NCBI GenBank assembly: GCA_003241055.1
Contig: QFOD01000001.1
Location: 62,001-126,000, forward strand
DNA length: 64,000 bases
DNA from: Roseateles depolymerans
GTDB lineage: Bacteria; Pseudomonadota; Gammaproteobacteria; Burkholderiales; Burkholderiaceae_C
Reading direction: 5' to 3'
A program made the position numbers and the translations under genes. Shown here in pieces: positions 11,134-22,593 of the stretch (within the stretch, counting starts at the first letter, position 1; each line of letters begins with the position of its first letter). Under the pieces are notes generated by a model. The model was not told the origin of the DNA. It saw only the letters and a program-made list of their open reading frames with translations, and searched no databases.

Positions 11134-11179
11134 GCACAGGCCATCGCATCGCCAGGTGCATGAGCAGTCGATCGAAGGC

Positions 11180-11488
11180 GTGAACCAGCTTCAGCTTTCG
11201 GCCCGGATACAGCAACTCGGTCAGATTCGTTACACCCCTGCCGGCCTGATGGCCCTGGACTGCAGCCTTCACGGCGAGTCCGAGGTGATGGAAGCCGGCG
11301 CACCGCGCAAGGTCTCGGTCGAGATCAAGGCGGTCGCGGTGGGCGAGGTGGCCAGGACGCTGCAGGCACTGGGAGTCGGGGGCGCCGCGCTATTCAGCGG
11401 TTTCCTGACCCACCAGCGCAACGGCCGGGGCCTCGTGGCCCACGTGACCGGTATCCAGCCCACTGCAGACACACCCGGCAATTTCTGA
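11180..11488 (+). CDS. priB: Primosomal replication protein N (PriB)
   Basis: Single-stranded-DNA-binding OB-fold protein of the PriA-PriB-DnaT replication restart system. The GTG at 11180 gives 102 residues beginning MNQLQLSARIQQLGQIRYTP, which matches the usual PriB N-terminus and is preceded by a GAAGG ribosome site. GTG at 11156 would add eight residues and is less likely. PriB is conserved between rpsF and rpsR in Proteobacteria, as here. The restart protein is thus produced with ribosomal proteins S6, S18 and L9. Confidence 0.92.
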   Translation: MNQLQLSARIQQLGQIRYTPAGLMALDCSLHGESEVMEAGAPRKVSVEIKAVAVGEVARTLQALGVGGAALFSGFLTHQRNGRGLVAHVTGIQPTADTPGNF

Positions 11489-11518
11489 ATCCGGATAGAT
11501 CACCAAAAGAGGTTCCAA

Positions 11519-11809
11519 ATGGCACCACCCCGTGGCAAAGGTCGCTTCTCCAAGGACAAGAAGCCCAAGCGCAACCAACAGTCGCTGCTGTTCCGCCGTA
11601 AGCGTTTCTGCCGCTTCACCGTGGCCGGCGTCGAGAAGATCGACTACAAGGACATCGACACGCTGCGCGACTTCGTTGCCGAAAACGGCAAGATCACGCC
11701 CGCTCGCCTGACCGGCACGCGTGCTTTCTACCAACGTCAGCTGACGGTCGCCATCAAGCGTGCGCGCTTCCTGGCCCTGCTGCCGTACAGCGACCAGCAC
11801 AAGGTCTAA
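11519..11809 (+). CDS. rpsR: 30S ribosomal protein S18
   Basis: Binds S6 on the 30S platform. The 96 residues include the basic N-terminus (PPRGKGRFSKDKKPKRNQ), the core FRRKRFCRFTVAGVEKIDYKD and the RNA-contacting GTRAFYQRQLTVAIKRARFLALLPY. GAGG precedes the ATG. The N-terminal extension is longer than in E. coli but usual in Burkholderiales. Confidence 0.98.
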   Translation: MAPPRGKGRFSKDKKPKRNQQSLLFRRKRFCRFTVAGVEKIDYKDIDTLRDFVAENGKITPARLTGTRAFYQRQLTVAIKRARFLALLPYSDQHKV

Positions 11810-11821
11810 GGAGCTGACGAC

Positions 11822-12274
11822 ATGCAAGTGATCCTGCTGGAAAAGGTCGCCAACCTGGGCAACCTGGGTGACGTCGTCAAGGTCAAGGACGGCTACGCCC
11901 GCAACTTCCTGATCCCCAGCCGCATCGCGCGCCGCGCGACCGAAGCTGCGATCAAGGAATTCGAAGCCAAGCGCGCCGAACTCGAAAAGGCTGCTGCCGA
12001 GAAGCTGGCCATCGCTCAGAAGCTGGGCGAGACCATCACCGGCCTGACCGTTCGCATCGCCCAGAAGGCCGGTGTGGATGGCCGCCTGTTCGGTTCCGTG
12101 ACCAACGCCGACATCGCTGATGCGCTGGTCAAGCTGGGCCACCAGATCGTCAAGGCGCAGGTGCGCATGCCGCACGGCCCGCTGAAGGCGGTTGGCGAGT
12201 TCCCGGTCCAGGTCGCGGCTCACACCGACGTCGTCGTTGACATCACCGTTCAGGTGGTGGCCGAGGTCGAGTAA
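11822..12274 (+). CDS. rplI: 50S ribosomal protein L9
   Basis: 23S rRNA-binding protein with two domains joined by a long helix. The 150-residue sequence begins MQVILLEKVANLGNLGDVVKVKDGYARN (N-terminal RNA-binding domain). The connecting Lys/Glu/Ala-rich helix spans about residues 41-75, and the C-terminal domain includes GRLFGSVTNADIADAL. It lies 12 bp after rpsR and is the last gene before a strong terminator. Confidence 0.98.
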   Translation: MQVILLEKVANLGNLGDVVKVKDGYARNFLIPSRIARRATEAAIKEFEAKRAELEKAAAEKLAIAQKLGETITGLTVRIAQKAGVDGRLFGSVTNADIADALVKLGHQIVKAQVRMPHGPLKAVGEFPVQVAAHTDVVVDITVQVVAEVE

Positions 12275-12316
12275 ACCCCGACTGTCTGCGGCCCTCGCGG
12301 GTCGCAACATGCCGAG

Positions 12317-12354
12317 AAGGCCGAAGCCCCCAAGGTTTCGGCCTTCAGTCTTTT
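12317..12354 (+). terminator. Rho-independent terminator of the rpsF-rplI operon
   Basis: AAGGCCGAA (12317-12325) pairs perfectly with TTCGGCCTT (12337-12345); the downstream CAGTCTTTT supplies a short T-run. It separates the ribosomal operon from dnaB. Confidence 0.8.
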
Positions 12355-12408
12355 GGGCCGGCGGTTTTCCCCGTTGCTCCACCGGCTGTTCCCAGTTCGT
12401 TCACAGCT

Positions 12409-12417
12409 TTATCCACA
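12409..12417. promoter_or_regulatory. DnaA box immediately upstream of dnaB
   Basis: TTATCCACA, an exact match to the consensus DnaA box, ends 4 bp before the dnaB ATG. Its location over the likely ribosome-binding and leader region suggests DnaA could modulate expression of the replicative helicase. Function is inferred from the perfect match and position only. Confidence 0.55.
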
Positions 12418-12421
12418 GGCG

Positions 12422-13855
12422 ATGTCCGCGATCTTCCCCGCTTCTCCTTCCGCCGCGCCGCAGGACGACGAGGTCGCCCGCCTGCGGGTGCCACCGCATT
12501 CGGTCGAAGCCGAGCAGAGCGTGCTCGGCGGCCTGCTGATCGACAACTCGGCCTGGGACAAGGCGGGCGACCAGCTCTCCGAGTCGGACTTCTACCGCTT
12601 CGAGCACAAGCACATCTACTCGGCCATCGGCAAGCTGATCAATGCCAGCAAGCCGGCCGACGTGGTGACGGTGTTCGATGAGCTCAGCTCGCTGGGCCGC
12701 GCCGAGGAGTGCGGCGGCCTGGCCTACCTGAACGCGCTGGCGCAGAGCGTGCCCAGTGCCGCCAACCTGGGGCGGTATGCGGAGATCGTTCGCGAGCGCG
12801 CCATCCTGCGCAAGCTGGTGGAGACCTCGGACGAGATCGCCACGGCGGCGATGAACCCGCAGGGCCGCGCGGTCAAGACCATCCTGGACGAGGCCGAGAG
12901 CAAGATTTTCCGCATCGGCGAAGAAGGCTCGCGCAGCGAGCAGGGCTTCCAGAGCATGGACAAGCTCGTGGTCGACCTGATCGACCGGGTCAACGAGCTG
13001 GCCGAGAGCGGCGCGCAGGACGTGACCGGTGTGCGCACCGGCTTCTACGACCTGGACCGCGACACTGCCGGTCTGCAGCCGGGCGACCTGATCGTGCTGG
13101 CCGCGCGTCCGTCCATGGGCAAGACCGCGTTTGCGGTCAACATCGCCGAGAACGTGGCGATCAACGAAGGTTTGCCGGTCGTCATCTACTCCATGGAAAT
13201 GGGTGCAGCCCAGCTGGCGCTGCGGATGGTGGGCTCCATCGGCCGCATCGACCAGAGCCACCTGCGCCTGGGCCGACTGACCGACGACGAATGGAGTCGC
13301 CTGTCCGAGGCGGTGGACAAGCTCAGCAAGGCCAGCATCTACATCGACGAGAGCCCGGGCCTGAGCCCGTCGGAAGTGCGCGCCCGTGCGCGCCGCCAGG
13401 CCCGTATCAGCGGCCAACTGGGCCTGATTGTCATCGACTACCTGCAGCTGATGAGCGGCAACGGCGGCGGCAGCGAGGAGAACCGCGCCACCGTGCTGGG
13501 CGAGATCTCGCGGGGCCTGAAGGCGCTGGCCAAGGAACTGCGGTGCCCGGTGATCGCACTGTCCCAGCTCAACCGCTCGGTGGAACAGCGCCCCGACAAG
13601 CGCCCCATGATGTCCGACCTGCGAGAGTCGGGCGCCATCGAGCAGGACGCGGACATCATCATGTTCATCTACCGGGACGAGTACTACAACCGCCCCGACG
13701 GCCCCAACCCGACCAAGGAGCCGGGCGTGGCCGAGATCATCATCGCCAAGCAGCGTAACGGCCCGGTGGGCACGGTGAAGCTGGGCTTCCAGCGCATGCA
13801 CACCAAGTTCGAGAACCTGGCGCCCGGCTACGTGGGCGGCGGCGACGAGTACTGA
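12422..13855 (+). CDS. dnaB: Replicative DNA helicase DnaB
   Basis: Hexameric 5'-3' helicase that unwinds DNA at the replication fork and recruits primase. The ATG at 12422 gives 477 residues. The N-terminal domain starts RVPPHSVEAEQSVLGGLLIDN. The RecA-like ATPase domain holds Walker A ARPSMGKTAFAVN, Walker B VIDYLQLMS and the arginine-rich QLNRSVEQRPDKRPMMSDLRESGAIEQDAD segment. No intein is present, although dnaB often carries one. It follows rplI, a common order in Betaproteobacteria. A DnaA box abuts the start codon. Confidence 0.97.
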   Translation: MSAIFPASPSAAPQDDEVARLRVPPHSVEAEQSVLGGLLIDNSAWDKAGDQLSESDFYRFEHKHIYSAIGKLINASKPADVVTVFDELSSLGRAEECGGLAYLNALAQSVPSAANLGRYAEIVRERAILRKLVETSDEIATAAMNPQGRAVKTILDEAESKIFRIGEEGSRSEQGFQSMDKLVVDLIDRVNELAESGAQDVTGVRTGFYDLDRDTAGLQPGDLIVLAARPSMGKTAFAVNIAENVAINEGLPVVIYSMEMGAAQLALRMVGSIGRIDQSHLRLGRLTDDEWSRLSEAVDKLSKASIYIDESPGLSPSEVRARARRQARISGQLGLIVIDYLQLMSGNGGGSEENRATVLGEISRGLKALAKELRCPVIALSQLNRSVEQRPDKRPMMSDLRESGAIEQDADIIMFIYRDEYYNRPDGPNPTKEPGVAEIIIAKQRNGPVGTVKLGFQRMHTKFENLAPGYVGGGDEY

Positions 13856-13897
13856 GCGGGGCGGGCACGACCTGACACCTGCGCGCACGGCCATGGA

Positions 13898-13941
13898 TTG
13901 AAAGACGGCACGATACTGTATATATTTACAGTATCGTGCCG
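13898..13941 (+). promoter_or_regulatory. LexA (SOS) operator embedded in a core promoter
   Basis: TTGAAA (13898-13903), 17 bp, TATATT (13921-13926) form a near-ideal sigma-70 promoter. Over the -10 lies the 20-mer TACTGTATATATTTACAGTA (13914-13933), a textbook SOS box with CTG-N10-CAG at 13916-13931. The dyad continues outward to 15-bp perfect arms (13906-13920 and 13927-13941). LexA bound here would block RNA polymerase directly. The predicted transcript starts near 13933, so the GTG at 13936 would have almost no leader. Confidence 0.85.
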
Positions 13942-15048
13942 CCGCTTCCCGATTCGCCCGTCGTCGTCATTCCTGCCTCGTCCATCAAGGGGCGCGGTGC
14001 GGCGCAGGCCGTGCCGCACCGCTTCGAGCGCGATGTGCGCGATGCCTTCGACGATGGCTGGGGCACGCTGGATCAGCAGGTCAGCGAGGAGCGGCTGCCG
14101 CCGGCCACCCAGGTCATCGAGGAAAACGCCGGGCGCATCCTGTCCAGCAACCAGTCACCGGACATCAGCTTCGACCGCTCCATCAACCCATACCGGGGCT
14201 GCGAGCACGGCTGCATCTACTGCTTTGCTCGCCCCACGCACAGCTATCTGAACCTGTCGCCGGGGCTGGACTTCGAGACGCGCATCATCGCCAAGCTGAA
14301 TGCCGCCGAACGCCTTCGGCACGAGTTGAGTGCGCGCAGCTACCAGCCCAGTTCGCTGGTGATAGGCACAGCCACCGATGCCTATCAGCCGGTGGAGCGC
14401 CGCCTGAAGCTCACTCGTGCCCTCATCGAGGTGCTGGCCGAAGCCCGGCACCCGTTCTCCGTCGTCACCAAGAGCAGCGGCATCGAGCGCGATATCGATC
14501 TCATCGCACCCATGGCCGCGCAGGGCCTGGTGTCGGTCTATCTGTCCGTCACCACACTGGACAACGACCTGGCCCGCATCCTGGAGCCACGCGCGGCCGC
14601 ACCGGCGCGGCGGTTGCGCACCATCAAGGCGCTGGCGGACGCCGGCGTGCCGGTGGGGGTGAGCGTGTCGCCCATCATCCCGTTCATCAACGAGCCTGAG
14701 CTGGAGCGCATCCTCGAGGCGGCCGCCGAAGCCGGGGCGCAGAGCGCCTTCAGCATTCCGGTGCGACTGCCCTGGGAGGTGAATGCCCTGTTCCAGGACT
14801 GGTTGCAGCGCCATTTCCCCGAGCGTGCCGAGCGCGTGATGGCCCGCATCCGCGATATGCGCGGCGGGCGCGACAACGATGCACGCTTTGGCTCCCGCAT
14901 GAGGGGCGAGGGCCTGTGGGCCGATCTGCTGCGGGCCCGGTTGCGCCGCGCCGCGGGCAAGCTGGGGCTGCGGGCAGAACGGCGGCCGCTGGAGCTGTCG
15001 CTGTTCCGGCCGCCGAGCGTGGCTGGCCCGCAGGCCAGCCTGTTCTGA
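13936..15048 (+). CDS. PA0069-family radical SAM protein (SplB-like), SOS-controlled
   Basis: Radical SAM enzyme of the spore-photoproduct-lyase-related PA0069 family; substrate unknown. The 370-residue frame has the family IKGRGA stretch near residue 20, DDGWGTLDQQ, and the cluster motif CEHGCIYC (C89, C93, C96), which ligates a 4Fe-4S cluster. NPYRGCEHG and TDAYQPVERRLKLTR are characteristic of the family. GTG at 13936 is the only start that keeps IKGRGA; it overlaps the right arm of the LexA palindrome. From memory, the P. aeruginosa homologue PA0069 belongs to the LexA regulon, which agrees with the operator here and hints at a DNA-damage role. Confidence 0.85.
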   Translation: MPPLPDSPVVVIPASSIKGRGAAQAVPHRFERDVRDAFDDGWGTLDQQVSEERLPPATQVIEENAGRILSSNQSPDISFDRSINPYRGCEHGCIYCFARPTHSYLNLSPGLDFETRIIAKLNAAERLRHELSARSYQPSSLVIGTATDAYQPVERRLKLTRALIEVLAEARHPFSVVTKSSGIERDIDLIAPMAAQGLVSVYLSVTTLDNDLARILEPRAAAPARRLRTIKALADAGVPVGVSVSPIIPFINEPELERILEAAAEAGAQSAFSIPVRLPWEVNALFQDWLQRHFPERAERVMARIRDMRGGRDNDARFGSRMRGEGLWADLLRARLRRAAGKLGLRAERRPLELSLFRPPSVAGPQASLF

Positions 15049-15067
15049 ACGTCAACCCGCCGGTCGA

Positions 15068-16756
15068 TCAGCGCCTGCAGCCGGCCAGCAGATCCCATGT
15101 GGGCTTGTAGACATCGGCACGGGCGCCCAGCCAGCCCATGGCGGTGTGGAAGAGGTTGTCGTGTGAGGCTTGCTTGTCGCGCAGGCCGGCCAGGCAGCCG
15201 GGCTTGAGCGAATCGGCCAGCGCGCCATGCTCCGGCAGCCACATCACCAGGGGGACGTGGGTCTGCTCCGAGGGCGCCATCGCATAGGGCATGCCGTGTA
15301 GGTAGAGGCCGTTCTCGCCCAGCGATTCCCCATGGTCCGACACATAGAACAGGCCCGGGTCGAAGCGGCCGGTCTGTCCCTGCAGCCAGGCGATGCTGCG
15401 GGCCAGTAGGCGGTCGGTGGTGACGATGGTGTTGTCGTAGCCGTTCACGACCTGCTCGCGCGGGCATTGCTGCAGCGCATTGCTGCGGCATTCCGGCTGG
15501 AAGGGCTTGAGGTCATCGGGCGAGCGCTTGTAGTAGGCCGGGCCATGGCTGCCCATCTGGTGCATCACCAGCAGCAGGCCGCGCTTCAGGCGCTCCGGGT
15601 CCAGCGCAGCGATGCGCTGGTCCAGGCCGTGGAGCATGACCTCGTCGAAGCACTCGTCGCCCAGCTCGTCCTTGTGGCACAGGTTGGCCGGCAGGGCGGG
15701 GGCGGTCTCGGGCAGCTTGTTGGAGAAGCTGTTGGGAACACGGTCGCACAGGCCCTTGCAGCCGGCCTGGTTGTCGATCCAGAGCACGGCCAGGCCGGCA
15801 CGCTGGGCCACGTCCAGCAGGTTTTCCTGGCGGGTCTTTTCATCCAGAAAGGCGCTGCGCCCCAGCGGCGAGAACATGCAGGGCAGCGAGGCTGCGGTGC
15901 TGGTGCCGCAGGAGCTGACCTGCTGGAAGCTCAGCACGGGCAGCTTGGCGAGCTCGGGGTTGGTGTTGCGGGCGTAGCCGTTCAGGCTGAAGTTGGCCGC
16001 TCGTGCGGTTTCGCCCACCACCAGCAGAAGCAATGGCGGCTTGCTGCCCTCGGCACGCGGCAGCAGATGGGCGTCCGCGCCGATGACGGCCGGCGGGCCG
16101 CTCGGTTCGGCCTGGCGGCGCAGCGTCGCCGAGCTCAACGAGTACACCGCATTCAGCGGCGTCACCATGTAGCGCAGCGACTTGTAGTTGCGCATGGTGG
16201 AGGACAGATCGGCAAACACCGACAGCGCCAGCAGCACCATGGCCACCAGCCCCAGTGCAAAGCCCGCCAGGTTGCCGCCGATGCGGGCGGCTACGCGCTG
16301 AGACGGCGCGGAAGGCTGCCGCCACAGCCACCAGGCGGGCAGGGCGCCCAGCGCCAGCACGCTCAGGGCCAGCCGCCAGCTCAGCAGGTCGCGCGTCTCG
16401 CGCACATCCGTCTGCATCATGTTCACGACCATGGTCGGATCGAACACGATGCCGTAGCTGCCAATGAAGTGGGCCAGTCCGCCTGCCGACAGCAGCAGCA
16501 GGGTCAGCAGCGGTCGGGTGACTCGCGGCCAGGCCAACAGGCTCAGCAGCGCGCCGGTCGCGGCCGTCACCATGCCGATGAAGGCCAGCGTGAACAACGC
16601 GCCCCGCAGGCCGGCCACCTCGGGCAGGCTGTTCAGCTGTCGCCATAGCGGCCAGTTCGCCAGCAGGCTCATCCAGAGGGCGGTCAGCCAGACCTGGGTC
16701 AGGGGACGGGAGGGTTCAGGGCGGAACCAGGAGAACAGTCGGGAGAGAAGTCGCAT
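15068..16756 (-). CDS. eptA: Phosphoethanolamine transferase, EptA/sulfatase family
   Basis: Inner-membrane enzyme that moves phosphoethanolamine from phosphatidylethanolamine to lipid A or another envelope glycolipid on the periplasmic side. The 562-residue protein has about five hydrophobic segments in residues 20-200, then a periplasmic alkaline-phosphatase-like domain. Active-site features are VVGETARAANFSLNGY (metal-binding Glu), SSCGTSTAASLPCMFS (Thr nucleophile region) and VSDHGESLGENG. EptA rather than a core-oligosaccharide enzyme is favoured by overall motif match, but the acceptor is inferred. No two-component system lies adjacent. Confidence 0.88.
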   Translation of the reverse strand: MRLLSRLFSWFRPEPSRPLTQVWLTALWMSLLANWPLWRQLNSLPEVAGLRGALFTLAFIGMVTAATGALLSLLAWPRVTRPLLTLLLLSAGGLAHFIGSYGIVFDPTMVVNMMQTDVRETRDLLSWRLALSVLALGALPAWWLWRQPSAPSQRVAARIGGNLAGFALGLVAMVLLALSVFADLSSTMRNYKSLRYMVTPLNAVYSLSSATLRRQAEPSGPPAVIGADAHLLPRAEGSKPPLLLLVVGETARAANFSLNGYARNTNPELAKLPVLSFQQVSSCGTSTAASLPCMFSPLGRSAFLDEKTRQENLLDVAQRAGLAVLWIDNQAGCKGLCDRVPNSFSNKLPETAPALPANLCHKDELGDECFDEVMLHGLDQRIAALDPERLKRGLLLVMHQMGSHGPAYYKRSPDDLKPFQPECRSNALQQCPREQVVNGYDNTIVTTDRLLARSIAWLQGQTGRFDPGLFYVSDHGESLGENGLYLHGMPYAMAPSEQTHVPLVMWLPEHGALADSLKPGCLAGLRDKQASHDNLFHTAMGWLGARADVYKPTWDLLAGCRR

Positions 16757-16867
16757 GGTGATGGGCGAGGGCAGGCAGCCCGCATTCTCGTTGCGGCACG
16801 GGCCGGCTTGCTGACCTGTGCTGACGAAATGGTGTCGACGCCGGGCGGCGCTGGCCCGGGAATGGGG

Positions 16868-18547
16868 TCAGGTGCTGCCTTCCGGCGGTACGGGCAGCGA
16901 CAGGGTGGCCGGGTCCGACGGCACGCGCAGCGCCACCGCGCCGATATCGCGGCCGCGCAGCAGCCCGCGCCAGCCCATCGGGATCACATAGCGCTCCTGG
17001 AGCTGCCGCACCTGTTCCTCGTAATGGGCGGGATCCTCCAGCTTGGCGGCATGCCGCTTCAGTACCAGGGCCGCCATGTCGATCAGCTTGGCGTTGCGCG
17101 AGCTCTCGCCCTGACGCAGCAGCAGCTCGACGGCGACGGCGGCGTTGCCCCGTATCGAATGGCGGACGGCTGTTTCCGCGATCCCGAAGATTCGGTGATG
17201 GCATTCGCGCAGCAAGGGCCCGGCCTGTTCATGCCCTTCGGTCGAGGCCACCAGCACCTCGGTGCTGGCCTTGGAGGTGCAGTAGCGCAGGCCCAGCGTC
17301 TCGATGGCGGGTCGGGCCACGTCCCAGGGCACGCCCTGGCGCAGCAGTCGGGTCCAGAGCGCGACCAGCAGCGTGGCCCCTTCCAGGTCGAAGTCGCCCT
17401 GCTCGGCCTGGCCACCCAGCTCCATCGTCAGCGCCTGGGCCTGAGGCACCTGGCGGTCGAGCAGGGCGGTCAGCGTGGCGAAGCAGCGCTCGAATCGTTG
17501 CAGGCGCTTGGACGGGGGCAGGCGCCAGATGGCCGCGTTCAGCGCGTCGTAGGCGTAGTTGAGCCCCTTGCGCTCGCTGCGGTCGAAGCGCATCAGGCCC
17601 ACCATCATCAGGCTCAGCATGTCGAAGAGCTTGGACTTCAGACCCTGGCCTGCGGCGCGTTCGAGCAGCTCCAGCGCCTGGTCGCGCTGGCCGGCGTAAT
17701 AGGCCAGTGAGCCGCAGCGTTGCAGCCGCAGCAGGCAGCCGGGTGTCAGCGCGGTGGCGGTCTGGTAGGTCTGCAGCGCCTGGTTGAGGTCGCCCTGCTC
17801 CATCTGCAGGTGTCCCAGTAGGTCGTGGGAGTCCGCATAGCCGGGCAGCTCTCCGACCAGGTCTTCCAGCGTGCGCCGTGCGGTGCCCGGATTGCCGCTG
17901 GCCAGCTGGGCACGCGCCACGCCGAGCTTGGCCCAAGGCACGGTCTTGGCGGCAACGATGGCCTCGTACATCTGCTGGGCTTCGGGGTACTTGCCCAGGC
18001 GCAGCAGCAGTTCGGCGCCGATGCGGGCTGCGTACAGCCAGTAGCGGGCACGGCTCTCGAAGCGTTGCAGGCACAACCTGGCACCGGTTTCGAAGTCCTG
18101 CCGCTCGATCGCGTCGAAGATGTCCTTGAGCACGCGCTTGCGATGGCGGGCGCTGGTCAGGCGCTCCGCGAGGCTGGCGCTGGTGTGGGGCTTGATGAGG
18201 TAGGCGTCCAGAGCCGCCTCGGCGGCCTCGGCCACCCGTGCGTAGGTGGCTTCGTTGGTCATCATCACGAAGACCGTGGCGTAGGGCAGCAGGCCGACGC
18301 GTCTGAGCTCGTCGAGCAAATCCTGACCCCCGCTGTCCGCGCCATCGATCTGTGCATCGCACAGCACGATGTCGTAGCTCTGGTTCTCGAGAATGAGGCG
18401 GGCTTCCTTGACCCGGCCGACCATGCGCACCGTGCCGACGCCCAGGTCACGCAGCTGCGCAGCCAGCAGGCTGCGCGAGCTGGTGTTGCCGTCAACGATG
18501 AGTGCCTTGGCGTTCTGGATGCCTTCGTCCAGCAGATACATGCTCAC
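16868..18547 (-). CDS. Response-regulator receiver protein with TPR-like repeats
   Basis: The 559-residue protein has an N-terminal receiver domain (about residues 12-130) followed by helical tetratricopeptide-like repeats. D64 (LCDAQID) is the probable phosphoacceptor, with T97 and K119 (LIKPH) in the switch positions. The usual acidic pair at the start is D19-G20 rather than Asp-Asp or Glu-Asp, so magnesium binding may be weakened. There is no DNA-binding or enzymatic output domain; signalling would pass by protein contact. No histidine kinase is nearby. Similar receiver-TPR proteins occur in Gammaproteobacteria and Betaproteobacteria without assigned function. Confidence 0.75.
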   Translation of the reverse strand: MSMYLLDEGIQNAKALIVDGNTSSRSLLAAQLRDLGVGTVRMVGRVKEARLILENQSYDIVLCDAQIDGADSGGQDLLDELRRVGLLPYATVFVMMTNEATYARVAEAAEAALDAYLIKPHTSASLAERLTSARHRKRVLKDIFDAIERQDFETGARLCLQRFESRARYWLYAARIGAELLLRLGKYPEAQQMYEAIVAAKTVPWAKLGVARAQLASGNPGTARRTLEDLVGELPGYADSHDLLGHLQMEQGDLNQALQTYQTATALTPGCLLRLQRCGSLAYYAGQRDQALELLERAAGQGLKSKLFDMLSLMMVGLMRFDRSERKGLNYAYDALNAAIWRLPPSKRLQRFERCFATLTALLDRQVPQAQALTMELGGQAEQGDFDLEGATLLVALWTRLLRQGVPWDVARPAIETLGLRYCTSKASTEVLVASTEGHEQAGPLLRECHHRIFGIAETAVRHSIRGNAAVAVELLLRQGESSRNAKLIDMAALVLKRHAAKLEDPAHYEEQVRQLQERYVIPMGWRGLLRGRDIGAVALRVPSDPATLSLPVPPEGST

Positions 18548-18690
18548 ACCTTGTGGGCGCAGGGATGGAAGGCAGGGAGGCCGTCAGGCCCTGGCATGGG
18601 CGCAAATGTAGGCGCTGTAACAAGCTGTACTTCAGCGCCGCGATGCAGACCGTCGGGCGTCGTGACATACGCCTCAATTCGATAGGGATG

Positions 18691-18722
18691 AAAAAAAAGC
18701 CACAACCGTCGGATGTGGCTTT
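18691..18722 (-). terminator. Rho-independent terminator of the dnaK-dnaJ operon
   Basis: On the minus strand AAAGCCACA (18722-18714) and TGTGGCTTT (18704-18696) form a 9-bp stem with a 9-nt loop, followed by a run of T (A8 at 18691-18698 on the plus strand). It lies 37 bp past the dnaJ stop. Confidence 0.85.
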
Positions 18723-18758
18723 ATGGGGTCAGTTCTTGCCAGACTCAGGGACGAAGCC

Positions 18759-19907
<1,149 letters not shown>

Positions 19908-19940
19908 TTGCGGTCCTGCTGGGGATCCTTGAAAGGACAA

Positions 19941-20000
19941 CGCCGCGCTGGGGCCTGCAGGCCCTCACGCGGCGATTCAGGCGGGCCGGCATGGCCCGCC
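19941..20000 (-). other. Nested hairpins in the dnaK-dnaJ spacer
   Basis: Outer arms CGCCGCG (19941-19947) and CGCGGCG (19968-19974) enclose the perfect palindrome GGGCCTGCAGGCCC (19951-19964). A second stem, GGCGGGCC (19980-19987)/GGCCCGCC (19993-20000), lies next to it. With no T-run they are probably partial terminators or processing/stability elements that lower dnaJ output relative to dnaK, a common arrangement. Confidence 0.55.
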
Positions 20001-20009
20001 CGGCGGACA

Positions 20010-21968
<1,959 letters not shown>

Positions 21969-22004
21969 GGAGTGCTCCTGAATATTGCTTGGATGCTTGG
22001 AATC

Positions 22005-22013
22005 TGTGGATAA
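22005..22013. promoter_or_regulatory. DnaA box in the grpE-dnaK spacer
   Basis: TGTGGATAA on the plus strand is the exact reverse complement of the DnaA-box consensus TTATCCACA. It lies 36 bp upstream of the dnaK start codon. It may be fortuitous, but it is one of only two perfect boxes that I noticed in the window. Confidence 0.4.
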
Positions 22014-22046
22014 CTCGCGCCGCTTCAAGGGGCGCCGAGCTGTGAA

Positions 22047-22568
22047 TTACTTGGGTGCCGCGACGGTCACCAGCGCCGGGCGCAGCACGCGGTCGGCGAT
22101 CAGGAAACCCTTTTGCAGCACGACCACGACGGTGTTGGCGTCCTGCTCGGCCGGCACCATGGAGATGGCCTGGTGCTGATGCGGGTCGAACTTCGTGCCC
22201 GCAGCCGGGTTCACTTCCACCACCTTGTTTCGCTCCAGCGCGCTGGCCAGCTGGCGACGCGTGGCGTGCACGCCTTCCAGCACCGTTTCGACCGCGGCGC
22301 CCGGCGTGGCGATCGCAGCCTCCAGGCTGTCCATCACCGGCAGCATGGCCTCGGCAAAGCTCTCCACCGCGAACTTGCGCGCCTTCGAAACGTCGTCCTC
22401 GGCGCGGCGGCGGGTGTTCTCAACCTCGGCCTTGGCACGCAGATAGGCGTCGCTCATCTCGGCCAGGCGGCCTTCGAGCTCGGCAATCTTGATCTCGGGA
22501 TTGAGTTCGGCAGCCGTCGGCTCAGCCGCGGCGGCGCCGTCTTGGGGCAGGGTGTTATCGGTCGTCAT
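22047..22568 (-). CDS. grpE: Nucleotide exchange factor GrpE
   Basis: Releases ADP from DnaK and acts as a thermosensor through its long coiled coil. The ATG at 22568 gives 173 residues; an upstream in-frame start would add nine residues but would overlap the sigma-32 leader. The order is a disordered Ala-rich N-terminus, a coiled coil (about 30-75, AYLRAKAEVENTRRRAEDDV), and a C-terminal beta domain containing DPHQHQAISMVP and GFLIADRVLRPALVTVA, the family signature. It is the first gene of the dnaK operon. Confidence 0.97.
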   Translation of the reverse strand: MTTDNTLPQDGAAAAEPTAAELNPEIKIAELEGRLAEMSDAYLRAKAEVENTRRRAEDDVSKARKFAVESFAEAMLPVMDSLEAAIATPGAAVETVLEGVHATRRQLASALERNKVVEVNPAAGTKFDPHQHQAISMVPAEQDANTVVVVLQKGFLIADRVLRPALVTVAAPK

Positions 22569-22593
22569 GGCTGCAAAAATCGGAACGGCCACC

